From positions 1-27,990 of the IMG/VR virus record IMGVR_UViG_3300027752_000081: 27,990 nt of DNA; one strand, 5' to 3'. Every line of letters begins with the position of its first letter. Position 1 is the stretch's first letter. Below the pieces are notes generated by a model that had not been told where the DNA came from, ran no database searches, and saw nothing but the letters and a program-made list of their open reading frames with translations. Position numbers and translations under genes: made by a program. Shown here one piece after another: positions 8,525 through 15,005 of the stretch. The DNA is from a virus.

Positions 8525-8593
8525 GACTAAATGAGGACAATGGAAGTCTGTAAGTCCTAAGACAAATTCTTGTTCTCCTTAAAGGAGTTCATA

Positions 8594-10246
8594 TTATAAC
8601 CAATTGGTATTATCCGGTTCCCAGTTACTCATTCGATCTTTCCATGAGATCCGGTTTAAGACAAGTCTATCGTAATGTGTACGCATGACCTCACAAGCCA
8701 TTGCTAAAGCCATCACGGTATCGTCATGGGTTCCGGGGGCTGCTTCAGTCCTACCTGTGCTGGTAGAGATATAATCTTTTAGTTCTTGTATCATAATGTT
8801 ACTAGGGATGTATAAAGCTTCATCGTTAATTAGTTTTTTTAAATTACCAATAATAGCTGGCTTAGTGCTGAGAGTAGTTCTAAACCCAAGCCTTACACCT
8901 TCTTCATTAGAGACATTAGCAATCTTAGTTTGTTTGTACATGTTAACATAATTCATTGCTTCTAGTCTTTGTAATGTAGCTATCCCCATTGAATTAGATT
9001 CAACACACAAGAATGCATTATTGTAATATCTTCCTAAATAAAATAGCAACTCCCCAAATGTACTAGGGTCAATGTGGTTATCTCTATATAACCCAAGCAC
9101 TTTATATTCTTTATCTAAGACAACAGCTGTACTGTAATCTTGACCAACACCTAAACTAACATCAGCAGCAATAACATAAGGTGTGTCAAACTTAGGGTAA
9201 TCCCATAAATGTAACTTACCTTCTTTGCTATTATCAAACATCTTGGAATTATTATCCCATGTTTTTGTTCCTAATATAGGTTGGGGTATTAAAGAGTTTA
9301 ATTTATCAATATCAAATACATTAGCCCCAGAGACAACAAAAGCTTCATCAGCTGTTGATGGGTACTCTTGTTTAAACTTAAGCTCCCCACTCTCGGCTAT
9401 TTTTAATCTTCTCCAGTATAATTGTCCTAATGAAAGATTAAAATTATTTTTAATTTTTTCTTCTTCATCAGTTAACTCCATACCTTCAGGTGCTTCCCTA
9501 GTGTACTCTGGTGTCCAAAACCAAGGTAGGAAGATTGGTGTGTATTCATTCTCCCCAGCTACTGCTCCTTTCCAGAGTCTGTAGAATTCTCCTTGAGCAC
9601 CATTCGCTGTACTCTCAAGTATAACCTCTGTACCTTGGGCCTGAGATATACCTTGAAATAATCCAGCCAAGATCTTCTCATCGTGTTGCCAAAATGCAAC
9701 CTCTGATAAGTGTGCAATGGTAGGAGTTGTTCCTCTACCAGCCTCAGGTGCTCCCGCCGTATAGAGTCTATAAGATCCTTTGGCTGCTTTGTCTGTGTAC
9801 GCAGGGGTTTTGATAATAATTTCTTTTGCATTACTTCTATCTTCTTGAGGTTTTAAATCACCTTGCATGTTTTGGATAACACTCTTACTCATAGAAAATA
9901 AAGCATCACTAGTAGCACTGTCGTGTGCCATAACAACAGATCTAGTGTGTTGAGCAAAGTATGTTTTCCAAAAGACTCTTCCAGCACAATACGTAGAGAT
10001 ACCTTGTTGTCTAGCTTTTAAGATTATAGCTCTAACTTTACCTGTCTCTTCTAATTGTGTTTGTAATTTTTCTGTAATGTATTTCTGGGAATTGTTTAAC
10101 TTAAAAGGTACAAACCCTTGTGTTGCATCTTTAGTTACAATTTTTATTTGTTCTTCTGCAAACTTAGCAAAGTCTAAAGAATAAGCTTTAAGTTGAATTC
10201 TTTTTTCTTTTTCTTTAATAAGTTTTGATAATTCTTTTTTATTCAT
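8594..10246 (-). CDS. terL: Terminase large subunit
   Basis: A 550-residue DNA-packaging motor and nuclease. The N-terminal ATPase shows FKLNNSQKYI (the adenine-binding Q motif type), the Walker A variant LKARQQGIST (about residues 76-85), a Walker B-like segment TIAHLSEVAFW with the catalytic Glu, and the coupling motif ILESTANG. The C-terminal RNase H-fold nuclease shows YVIAADVSLGVGQDYS (first Asp), LCVESNSMG (Glu) and GTHDDTVMALAMA (Asp pair). All key residues are present and the length is typical. TTG at 10258 is an alternative start, but GAGGACA lies within that stretch and fits the ATG at 10246. It is the first gene of the minus-strand structural operon. Confidence 0.92.
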   Translation of the reverse strand: MNKKELSKLIKEKEKRIQLKAYSLDFAKFAEEQIKIVTKDATQGFVPFKLNNSQKYITEKLQTQLEETGKVRAIILKARQQGISTYCAGRVFWKTYFAQHTRSVVMAHDSATSDALFSMSKSVIQNMQGDLKPQEDRSNAKEIIIKTPAYTDKAAKGSYRLYTAGAPEAGRGTTPTIAHLSEVAFWQHDEKILAGLFQGISQAQGTEVILESTANGAQGEFYRLWKGAVAGENEYTPIFLPWFWTPEYTREAPEGMELTDEEEKIKNNFNLSLGQLYWRRLKIAESGELKFKQEYPSTADEAFVVSGANVFDIDKLNSLIPQPILGTKTWDNNSKMFDNSKEGKLHLWDYPKFDTPYVIAADVSLGVGQDYSTAVVLDKEYKVLGLYRDNHIDPSTFGELLFYLGRYYNNAFLCVESNSMGIATLQRLEAMNYVNMYKQTKIANVSNEEGVRLGFRTTLSTKPAIIGNLKKLINDEALYIPSNIMIQELKDYISTSTGRTEAAPGTHDDTVMALAMACEVMRTHYDRLVLNRISWKDRMSNWEPDNTNWL

Positions 10247-10626
10247 GTGTGTCCTCAAGAATAATGGGTGTACCCCGTGGGGTTACTAAGGAAAACTGTG
10301 AGATTGCTGTGTAAGCGTATGCGTATAACACACCATATATATACCCCCTCATAATATTCTAGTACCCCCCTAAAAATAAGTAGAGGCTTCTCTCTGGTCC
10401 TCTCTCTGGTACTACTAGTCAGTCAGGTAGATAGACATTAGTTACTACGAGATCATCTCTTAGAAGGTATAAGGGTAGCTCTCAGCCTATAGTTATCCCT
10501 AAAAGGAGTGCATATTAAGTTATTGCAGAGACTCTAAGGAGATATTGGTGGGGTATTGTGGAGTATCGTGAGTACCTGTGGGGAAGACAAGATCTTAAAC
10601 AAACTACTAAATACTCTCAAACTTAC

Positions 10627-10655
10627 TAGATCCACGCAAGGGCGTGTCTCTTTAA
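10627..10655 (+). repeat. Hairpin element, copy A
   Basis: This copy is TAGATCCACGCAAGGGCGTG followed by TCTCTTTAA. The core CACGC-AAGG-GCGTG makes a 5 bp stem and is followed by TCTCTTT. It matches copies at 12101 and 15805. The outer arm is GAT here rather than GAG, which weakens the extended stem. It lies 87 nt upstream of the first plus-strand gene. Confidence 0.8.
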
Positions 10656-10658
10656 TAC

Positions 10659-10702
10659 GGATAATCTCAGTGTAAGTAGTGCCTCTCTTCTGATGATTAT
10701 CC
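10659..10702 (+). other. Inverted repeat before the first early gene
   Basis: GGATAATCTCAG pairs with CTGATGATTATCC, 8 bp plus 4 bp separated by one bulged T, around a 19 nt loop. It sits between hairpin element A and the ribosome site of the first plus-strand gene. It could be a 5' leader structure or an operator for a dimeric protein. Confidence 0.55.
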
Positions 10703-10741
10703 ACTTAATTAAAATACATACTCTTAAGGAGAGTTTCAACC

Positions 10742-10927
10742 ATGATCGGATATTCAGATCACAAACAAACTATTGGGGACATCCTCAATTCATTTCCTCA
10801 TATGGATTTCCAAGAAGCATTCGAGTACAGCGAAAAGCTCGGTTGCAAATACAAATCCTACCCACAAAAACCAGCTAAAGGTACAGAGGATCCAGAGTTA
10901 GAAGCTTTATTCAACTCTGCTCCCTAA
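10742..10927 (+). CDS. Small early protein of unknown function
   Basis: A 61-residue protein and the first gene of the plus-strand arm. AAGGAG lies 9 nt before the ATG inside an 18 nt segment repeated before the membrane peptide at 11464. The product starts MIGYSDHKQTIGDILNSF and is soluble with an acidic C-terminal end. No family recognised. First-position small genes in T7-type phages often act on the host, but nothing in the sequence shows that here. A strong terminator follows at once, so it may be expressed as a separate unit. Confidence 0.75.
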   Translation: MIGYSDHKQTIGDILNSFPHMDFQEAFEYSEKLGCKYKSYPQKPAKGTEDPELEALFNSAP

Positions 10928-10941
10928 GCAAGAAAGTCTCT

Positions 10942-10976
10942 CATGCTCCCAATATAGGGGGCATGGGTGGTTTTTT
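10942..10976 (+). terminator. Terminator after the first early gene
   Basis: CATGCTCCC, a six-base loop and GGGGGCATG form a 9 bp stem with one T.G pair on the plus strand, followed after GGTGG by six T residues. The wobble pair supports plus-strand use. Confidence 0.85.
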
Positions 10977-10983
10977 AAGGTAG

Positions 10984-11012
10984 CCAACATCCCAAACCAA
11001 CATCCTAACCGA
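10984..11012 (+). repeat. Three tandem CC(A/G)ACA motifs
   Basis: CCAACATCC, CCAACATCC and CCGACA follow each other at 12-13 nt spacing directly after a terminator and just before the ribosome site of the next gene. The same motif follows the terminators at 12921 and 15684. Confidence 0.6.
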
Positions 11013-11028
11013 CACAAGGAGAGTTCAA

Positions 11029-11388
11029 ATGAACTACATTTATATAGCAAACAACAAAATGGTTACAGCAAACTCATTCAATGAACTTGCAAAGAAACTT
11101 GCTGAGGATATCAAATACAACTCCTTAGCATGGTCACAAGTATCTCTTCCAAATACAGCTTCAATTGCAAACGCTAAAAATAAATTGTTCTCCAAAGCAA
11201 ACAACGTGCTAGAAGAAAACATGCAGTCTATACTCGACATAACATTCGAGAAAGACATAGAGACTACCTCTAAAGCAAAGGTTGATGCACTATTCAGCCT
11301 ATACTTTAAGATGGTAGATGCAAAGCTAGATTGTCACCCATTATGGCATAAGGCTGTAACCCACCTTGGAGCAGAACTTCAGATTTAA
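11029..11388 (+). CDS. Early protein of unknown function
   Basis: A 119-residue, largely helical, soluble protein starting MNYIYIANNKMVTANSFNEL. AAGGAGAG lies 6 nt upstream of the ATG. It has no recognised motif, no cysteine cluster and no membrane segment. It is isolated between a terminator and a hairpin (11413-11431), so its expression may be separate from its neighbours. Confidence 0.75.
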   Translation: MNYIYIANNKMVTANSFNELAKKLAEDIKYNSLAWSQVSLPNTASIANAKNKLFSKANNVLEENMQSILDITFEKDIETTSKAKVDALFSLYFKMVDAKLDCHPLWHKAVTHLGAELQI

Positions 11389-11412
11389 ATCAATAACTTA
11401 CGAATATGAACT

Positions 11413-11431
11413 CCTTCTAGGCACTAGGAGG
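11413..11431 (+). other. Intercistronic hairpin
   Basis: CCTTCTAG, loop GCA, CTAGGAGG form an 8 bp stem with one T.G pair on the plus strand, 25 nt after the preceding stop codon. No T run follows, so it is more likely an mRNA processing or 3'-end stability structure than a terminator. Confidence 0.55.
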
Positions 11432-11463
11432 TTACTATTACCCATACTCTTAAGGAGAGTCAA

Positions 11464-11559
11464 GTGGATATGATTGACACCTTCTTCTTGAATAGCTCTA
11501 CTACTATACTCATCTATGTGGTGACTATAGTAGTGGTGTCTTACTTTCAATCACTATAA
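11464..11559 (+). CDS. 31-residue membrane peptide
   Basis: GTG start 6 nt after AAGGAG; an ATG two codons later is a possible alternative. The peptide is mostly one membrane helix, TILIYVVTIVVVSYF, preceded by MDMIDTFFLNSST. A perfect ribosome site, an exact 18 nt repeat of the leader of the first early gene, and a stop 14 nt before the next ATG support it. Function unknown; a short phage membrane peptide could alter the host envelope or a host membrane protein. Confidence 0.55.
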   Translation: MDMIDTFFLNSSTTILIYVVTIVVVSYFQSL

Positions 11560-11572
11560 AGGATTAATAATA

Positions 11573-11731
11573 ATGGAAATATGGAAAGAGAAATTCCCAG
11601 AGGTAACGTTCACTGATAAGGTAACTGTTATCTTTGAAGATGGTACGGAGCAAACAGAAAAACATTTGTTCCTTGATGAAGACCTGTCTCACATTGAGTG
11701 GTCTAAAGTTCTTAATTGCTTTGAGGTGTAA
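11573..11731 (+). CDS. 52-residue acidic protein of unknown function
   Basis: Starts MEIWKEKFPEVTFTDKVTVI and ends NCFEV. AAGGA lies 10 nt before the ATG. The alternation of charged and hydrophobic residues in VTFTDKVTVIFEDGTEQTEK suggests a small beta sheet. It ends 3 nt before the next gene, whose ribosome site GAGG lies inside its last codons. No family recognised. Confidence 0.65.
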   Translation: MEIWKEKFPEVTFTDKVTVIFEDGTEQTEKHLFLDEDLSHIEWSKVLNCFEV

Positions 11732-11734
11732 ATA

Positions 11735-11968
11735 ATGATTATATCTAAAACAAATGTCTTTACAGGCAAATATGGTCAAATGGATCTACCAATAACCATA
11801 GAACAAATCAAAGAGTGGGAAGATGGTGCTCTAATACAGAATGTCTTCCCTAATCTCACAGTTGATCAAAGAGAGTTCATAATGACAGGAACACTACCGG
11901 GGGACTTTCCTTACGATCAAGATGCTCAAGAAGCAAGCTGTGCCACAGTATCATGGGACTATATTTAA
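11735..11968 (+). CDS. Small conserved phage protein, paralogue of the gene at 19092
   Basis: A 77-residue protein with the pattern TG....M.L.IT..QI, then QNVFPNLTVDQREFIMTG and a following Leu-Pro-Gly. This matches a small family seen in many phages and plasmids (typically TG, FPxLTxxEREFxxTGxTPEEW) with no known function to my knowledge. The product of the gene at 19092 shares the same pattern, so the genome carries two diverged copies. Good ribosome site within the end of the upstream gene. Confidence 0.75.
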   Translation: MIISKTNVFTGKYGQMDLPITIEQIKEWEDGALIQNVFPNLTVDQREFIMTGTLPGDFPYDQDAQEASCATVSWDYI

Positions 11969-11981
11969 AACGAGGTATACT

Positions 11982-12083
11982 ATGACTGATTTTGAAATGT
12001 GGGCATTTGTGATAATGTTCTATAGCAGTGCATTAATCGTGTTGGTTGGTCTTGGAGCATGGTGTTTCAAGCTAATTAAATAG
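11982..12083 (+). CDS. 33-residue membrane peptide
   Basis: ATG preceded by CGAGG at 6 nt. MTDFEMW is followed by one membrane segment, AFVIMFYSSALIVLVGLGAW, and a short basic end CFKLIK. Acidic before and basic after the helix suggests an outside-N, inside-C orientation. Function unknown. The gene ends 18 nt before hairpin element B. Confidence 0.55.
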   Translation: MTDFEMWAFVIMFYSSALIVLVGLGAWCFKLIK

Positions 12084-12403
12084 TGCATATTAAAACAACT
12101 TAGTGGAGCCACGCAAGGGCGTGTCTCTTTAAAATGGAAGATCTCCAGATATCTGGTCTAAAGATTATTCTATGAGAGCAAGTCTCTCCCCACGTAGCAG
12201 TAGAATTCCGATTAAGACTTTCGGAGCGTGGGAAAAACCTGCAGAGCAAAATAGGTCTTGAGGACTGTGGTCACACCGTGAAAGTCGGCAAAGCATCTTA
12301 CGTGCTCCATGGAAATCAAGATATCAACCCAGATACTGCCAAGCAAGTCTTAGTAAGTCTGGGGAATTCTATAAATTACTTCCATTTAAACCAAGAGGAT
12401 CCT
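12084..12403 (+). promoter_or_regulatory. Long structured leader of the SSB gene
   Basis: A 320 nt stretch before the SSB start. It holds hairpin element B (12101-12132), the palindrome CCAGATATCTGG (12145-12156), a GAGAG/CTCTC hairpin (12174-12188), and CCCACG/CGTGGG (12189-12232) enclosing TCCGA/TCGGA. The SSB frame stays open upstream to about 12176, including a GTG at 12278, but no ribosome site fits there, and AGAGGA is well placed before the ATG at 12404. A long folded leader before an abundant nucleic-acid-binding protein would suit autoregulation; that is inference. Confidence 0.5.
12101..12132 (+). repeat. Hairpin element, copy B
   Basis: TAGTGGAGCCACGCAAGGGC followed by GTGTCTCTTTAA. 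CACGC-AAGG-GCGTG is the core; GAG and CTC extend the stem by 3 bp across one mismatch; TTT follows. Shared with copies at 10627 and 15805. The segment AGTGCATATTAA just upstream (12083) is also found at 10508, upstream of copy A. Confidence 0.8.
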
Positions 12404-12907
12404 ATGGAAAACATTCAAAACATCAAACGCTCATACCGAATTGATAATGTCACCCTTAATTGGGCTAAGTTAGATAAGCCGGTAAACCCATACGGTCAAC
12501 TCCAATGGGAAATGCAGATTGCTACGACAGACAAAGCTCTTGCTGAGTCCCTCTCAGAGAACCACTTCAGAGTTCAAGAGAAAGAGTCTGGCATCTTCAC
12601 CGTAAGCCTTAAGCGTAAAGCTATTAAGGTGGATGGTGAACCCAATAAGCCTGTCACTGTAGTTGGTTCAGACTTAGCTCCATTAACTGGCTCTATTGGT
12701 AATGGTAGTGTTGGTAATGTCATCGTATGGCAAAACTACTACGATAAAGCTGGTCGTCAAGGGGTTGTTTCAACTCTAACTGGTGTTCAAGTTACAGATT
12801 TAAAAGTCTATAACTCAAGCACTGCTGGCTTTGACGTAGTATCTAGTAACCCAACCACTGCTACTGCAGACGCTATTGAAGATGCTGAAGACGCACCTAT
12901 GTTCTAA
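12404..12907 (+). CDS. Single-stranded DNA-binding protein
   Basis: A 167-residue protein starting MENIQNIKRSYRIDNVTLNW. It contains KPVNPYGQLQWEMQIATTDK and then VVGSDLAPLTGSIGNGSVGN followed by VIVWQNYYD, a pattern I associate with ssDNA-binding proteins of T7-type marine phages (OB fold, gp2.5 role). The last dozen residues are acidic and end in Phe (DAIEDAEDAPMF), the classic tail used to contact polymerase and helicase. It would coat ssDNA during replication and recombination with the polymerase, helicase and exonuclease encoded downstream. Its start was set by AGAGGA before the ATG; it is followed by its own terminator and preceded by a long leader, so it is probably strongly and separately expressed. 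Confidence 0.8.
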   Translation: MENIQNIKRSYRIDNVTLNWAKLDKPVNPYGQLQWEMQIATTDKALAESLSENHFRVQEKESGIFTVSLKRKAIKVDGEPNKPVTVVGSDLAPLTGSIGNGSVGNVIVWQNYYDKAGRQGVVSTLTGVQVTDLKVYNSSTAGFDVVSSNPTTATADAIEDAEDAPMF

Positions 12908-12920
12908 CTGCAAAGTCCCA

Positions 12921-12958
12921 TGAGGCTATTCCGTACATTTCGGGGTAGCCTCAGGCAT
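12921..12958 (+). terminator. Terminator after the SSB gene
   Basis: TGAGGCTATTCCG and CGGGGTAGCCTCA form a 13 bp stem with two T.G pairs on the plus strand around a 7 nt loop. Only four T residues follow after GGCA, so termination may be partial. The motif AAACCGACAT follows at 12966. Confidence 0.7.
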
Positions 12959-12990
12959 TTTAGATAAACCGACATAGCGTAAGGAAAAAT

Positions 12991-13200
12991 ATGAAAAAAG
13001 TTACATTTCCATCTTGCAGTTCTGCCGCCATAGGTATATTAGATGCAGGTAAATCAATAGCATTAACAGAGTTTACTACAAGTGAATTTAACTACTTAGC
13101 AAATATGATCCACGAGAAACTTACGGACAGAGGGTACAAAAGCGATCACACGTTTAATTTCGATGTAATTGTTCGTTTCTCGCCAGAGTGGAAGGAATGA
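12991..13200 (+). CDS. Small protein of unknown function
   Basis: A 69-residue protein starting MKKVTFPSCSSAAIGILDAG, with AAGGA 9 nt upstream. The end reads FNFDVIVRFSPEWKE. A mixed alpha/beta small domain is likely. No family recognised. It begins the long run of tightly packed small genes between the SSB and TerS-like genes and ends 4 nt before the next start. Confidence 0.7.
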   Translation: MKKVTFPSCSSAAIGILDAGKSIALTEFTTSEFNYLANMIHEKLTDRGYKSDHTFNFDVIVRFSPEWKE

Positions 13201-13204
13201 CAAC

Positions 13205-13549
13205 ATGAATAAAGCAGTATTAATAGACCCATATGTGGGTGAAATAACAGATGTAGTAGTTGGCGATTGGAGAGACATACAAAAACTATTAAAGTGTGAT
13301 TGCTTCGGTAGTGGAGGTTACACAAAGACAAATGATGCTATCTATGTAAATGATGAAGGTCTTTATACTGAAACTATGTATGTCAAGATTCCAGATTTGT
13401 ATCCTGATCCTTATGCTGGTCGTGTATTGATCTTAGGGATGGATGAAGATGGAGACTCAGCAGATTCAAATATGTCTGCTAAAGATGTTAAAAAGATGGA
13501 GCATGAGTTTCTTAATAGTTCACAAGTGAAGGCTTTATACGCATACTAA
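13205..13549 (+). CDS. Unknown protein, possibly DUF3846-like
   Basis: A 114-residue protein starting MNKAVLIDPYVGEITDVVVG. The layout, a strand starting at the N-terminus, a helix (DWRDIQKLLKCD), a segment AIYVNDEGLY and then DPYAGRVLILGMDEDGD, resembles DUF3846-type phage proteins, in which VNEEG and a late glycine-valine strand are conserved. That match is from memory and weak. AAGGA 7 nt before the ATG at 13205 was used to choose the start over an in-frame ATG at 13169 within the previous gene. Confidence 0.65.
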   Translation: MNKAVLIDPYVGEITDVVVGDWRDIQKLLKCDCFGSGGYTKTNDAIYVNDEGLYTETMYVKIPDLYPDPYAGRVLILGMDEDGDSADSNMSAKDVKKMEHEFLNSSQVKALYAY

Positions 13550-13599
13550 TTATCTGCATACCAATAAAATTCTAAAATGATTCACAAAGGATATTAATT

Positions 13600-13887
13600 A
13601 TGACCAAACTGAAAAGAATTGGCAACAACATAGTAGAAGTGCAAACAAACAATGTCAAAATGTTATTCTCATATGAAACATGTGTAGCACTAGAAATAAC
13701 CAATTGCTCATATTATACCGAAGGTTCATACTACCCAATTGTAGTAGACGAGAACCCTGTGTGGGGAAATGAAAGTGGCATAAGTAGAACAACACATAGG
13801 CATATAAAAAAATGGTTAGAAGATCGTAACTTTACTTATATAACACATGAAAAATTTGTAGACACATTGGATGCTTTACATGATTGA
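13600..13887 (+). CDS. Conserved small phage protein of unknown function
   Basis: A 95-residue protein. It begins with LKRIGNNIVEVQTNNVKMLF, continues SYETCVALE, and later has SRTTHRHIKKWLEDRNF. The pattern FSY.T.VA...(about 30).SRTT..H..KW is one I have seen in many phage and archaeal small proteins, all without known function. AAAGGA lies about 10 nt before the ATG. Its stop overlaps the start of the next gene. Confidence 0.7.
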   Translation: MTKLKRIGNNIVEVQTNNVKMLFSYETCVALEITNCSYYTEGSYYPIVVDENPVWGNESGISRTTHRHIKKWLEDRNFTYITHEKFVDTLDALHD

Positions 13888-14065
13888 TAGTCCATACAAA
13901 AATAAAACATGGGAGTTCTTCGTAACACCCTTAGTGTTTGCAACTGCACTACTAATTAAACTTTTGGTACTCACTGCTCCAGTAGGATATGAAATAGTAT
14001 TCACAATAAGAGCATTGAGTGATGATGAATTAATGGAAATTGAGGATAACTGGGATGATTATTAA
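13880..14065 (+). CDS. Single-pass membrane protein of unknown function
   Basis: A 61-residue protein (MIDSPYKNKTWEFF) with one clear membrane segment, FVTPLVFATALLIKLLVLTA, and an acidic tail (DDELMEIEDNWDDY). It overlaps the preceding stop by 8 nt; an in-frame ATG at 13871 is the alternative start. It is too acidic at the C-terminus to look like a typical holin, and no lysis gene is adjacent. Confidence 0.6.
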   Translation: MIDSPYKNKTWEFFVTPLVFATALLIKLLVLTAPVGYEIVFTIRALSDDELMEIEDNWDDY

Positions 14066-14273
14066 CATACCTAGCATAACTAAAGAACGTGGGTACATAG
14101 AAGAACTATACGATGATAAAATTCTATCTGCAGATATTATAGAAACAATTGTAGACAATTACATGGATGTAATGGCATGGAAAGGATGGGATCCTAGCAG
14201 TATTGTAAGTGAATCAAAAATACTAACAAAAACGCTATCATGGAGTTCAAACTATAACCAAGGGGTTAAGTAA
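14055..14273 (+). CDS. Small protein of unknown function
   Basis: A 72-residue soluble protein starting MIINIPSITKERGYIEELYD. It overlaps the preceding gene by 11 nt and its stop shares a base with the next ATG (TAATG). GAGGAT lies about 9 nt before the chosen ATG; a TTG at 14040 would extend it by five residues but has no ribosome site. No family recognised. Confidence 0.65.
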   Translation: MIINIPSITKERGYIEELYDDKILSADIIETIVDNYMDVMAWKGWDPSSIVSESKILTKTLSWSSNYNQGVK

Positions 14274-14554
14274 TGGATATATCAATAGAAAAAGCAAAAG
14301 CACTATTCCTAACTGAAGTGTGCCGAAGAATCTATAATGAACACACAATGTCCCAAAATGTATATGAATCATATTCTGATGATTGCATCTATAATTTAAA
14401 ATACAAAAGCTCTTTATCAGGTTATCAACGATGTATCACAGACTTAATAGGCTGGTCTAAAGAATCTGAAGAATTCGATAACGAAATAAAAGAATTTATA
14501 AATGCATACTGTATTAACTTAACGAGGTTTCTAAAGGCTCAATCAGATGGATAA
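14273..14554 (+). CDS. Small helical protein of unknown function
   Basis: A 93-residue protein starting MDISIEKAKALFLTEVCRRI, mostly helical, with four cysteines but no metal-binding spacing. Start and upstream stop overlap as TAATG, so translation is probably coupled. No family recognised. Confidence 0.65.
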   Translation: MDISIEKAKALFLTEVCRRIYNEHTMSQNVYESYSDDCIYNLKYKSSLSGYQRCITDLIGWSKESEEFDNEIKEFINAYCINLTRFLKAQSDG

Positions 14555-14687
14555 AAGCACAGAAAACTTCCTGCTTGATATCCTTGAAGGCACAATGAAA
14601 GCTCAAATAGAACAAGCAGAAGAACTAAAAATAATGCGTAACTATATGTACCAATTTTTAACTTTGTTAACAATAAAGGAAATCTAA
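14547..14687 (+). CDS. 46-residue helical protein of unknown function
   Basis: Starts MDKSTENFLLDILEGTMKAQ and runs into a helix, IEQAEELKIMRNYMYQFLTL. It overlaps the upstream gene by 8 nt, with AAAGG 8 nt before the ATG. The next gene starts 1 nt after its stop. Amphipathic rather than membrane-spanning. Unknown function. Confidence 0.55.
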   Translation: MDKSTENFLLDILEGTMKAQIEQAEELKIMRNYMYQFLTLLTIKEI

Positions 14688-14688
14688 T

Positions 14689-14889
14689 ATGAAAACATTA
14701 CTTGATCAAATCTTTGCAAATGCAATCACCCGTAGACGTAGTAATTTGGATACAGCTGATGTTCTATTTAGACGTACAACAAATCGTTACGCACGTAAAG
14801 GTACAATGTCTAATAACAAAAGCTACTTGATGGTAGGTAGGGATGACACAACTGGAAAATTCATTTCAGTTAATCAAGCCTCTGCGTAA
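14689..14889 (+). CDS. Arg-rich small protein of unknown function
   Basis: A 66-residue basic protein (AITRRRSNLD, FRRTTNRYARKG) with AAAGGA 8 nt before the ATG. The charge suggests nucleic-acid contact, but no DNA-binding fold can be read from the sequence. Its stop overlaps the ATG of the next short gene. Confidence 0.6.
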   Translation: MKTLLDQIFANAITRRRSNLDTADVLFRRTTNRYARKGTMSNNKSYLMVGRDDTTGKFISVNQASA

Positions 14890-14975
14890 TGCTACTAAAA
14901 GCTCAAGTAGCTATAATTTCAATACTAATGCCACCAGTGGTTATCCTGTCGTTTATGTCGTTATTCGCAGGATAA
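14889..14975 (+). CDS. 28-residue hydrophobic peptide
   Basis: ATG overlaps the upstream stop as TAATG. The peptide is almost all membrane helix, VAIISILMPPVVILSFMSLF, with a central Pro-Pro. There is no separate ribosome site, so translation would be by coupling. A short frame of this kind could be chance, but the overlap and hydrophobicity match the other short membrane peptides in this operon. Confidence 0.4.
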   Translation: MLLKAQVAIISILMPPVVILSFMSLFAG

Positions 14976-15005
14976 CTACCATATCAATCAAAACAAGAGA
15001 AATAA

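Larger units (their letters stand above)
8327..8593 (-). other. Structured intergenic region between TerL and portal block
   Basis: This 267 nt stretch lacks a convincing gene but is rich in complementary segments. In minus-strand order: a near-palindrome CTCCTTTAAGGAG at the TerL end, a 5 bp AGGAC/GTCCT pairing, an 8 bp hairpin TGGCATAG/CTATGCCA, a CACC-TTCG-GGTG hairpin with the extra-stable UUCG loop, and a long hairpin with 16 paired positions. One 18-codon frame (8445-8501) has AAAGGAAG before its ATG, and that site lies inside the 8 bp hairpin. It may be an untranslated regulatory RNA, a processing or stability element, or late promoter DNA. I cannot name a family. Confidence 0.5.
10247..10741. 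promoter_or_regulatory. Divergent intergenic region, probable promoters for both arms
   Basis: These 495 nt separate the minus-strand head operon from the plus-strand early genes and contain no convincing gene. Visible items are an AT-rich alternating stretch near 10330-10385, the tandem direct repeat TCTCTCTGGT at 10389 and 10401 (12 nt period), AGTCAGTCAGG at about 10419, several AAGGAG-like sites without good start codons, the hairpin element at 10627-10655 and an inverted repeat at 10659-10702. I could not find a sigma70-type -35/-10 pair with correct spacing in either direction. It may also hold a replication origin; that is inference. Confidence 0.6.

Noticed and set aside
10652-10658. 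TTAATACGG resembling the start of a T7 promoter
   Set aside because: Only TAATACG matches; the rest of the T7 consensus (CTCACTATAGGG) is absent, and this RNA polymerase differs from T7's in its promoter-binding part.
10693-10878. Alternative frame over the first early gene
   Set aside because: No ribosome site; the frame at 10742 has AAGGAG at the right distance and reads through to a terminator.
12278-12403. GTG at 12278 as the SSB start
   Set aside because: No ribosome site, and the SSB-type sequence begins after the ATG at 12404, which has AGAGGA upstream.
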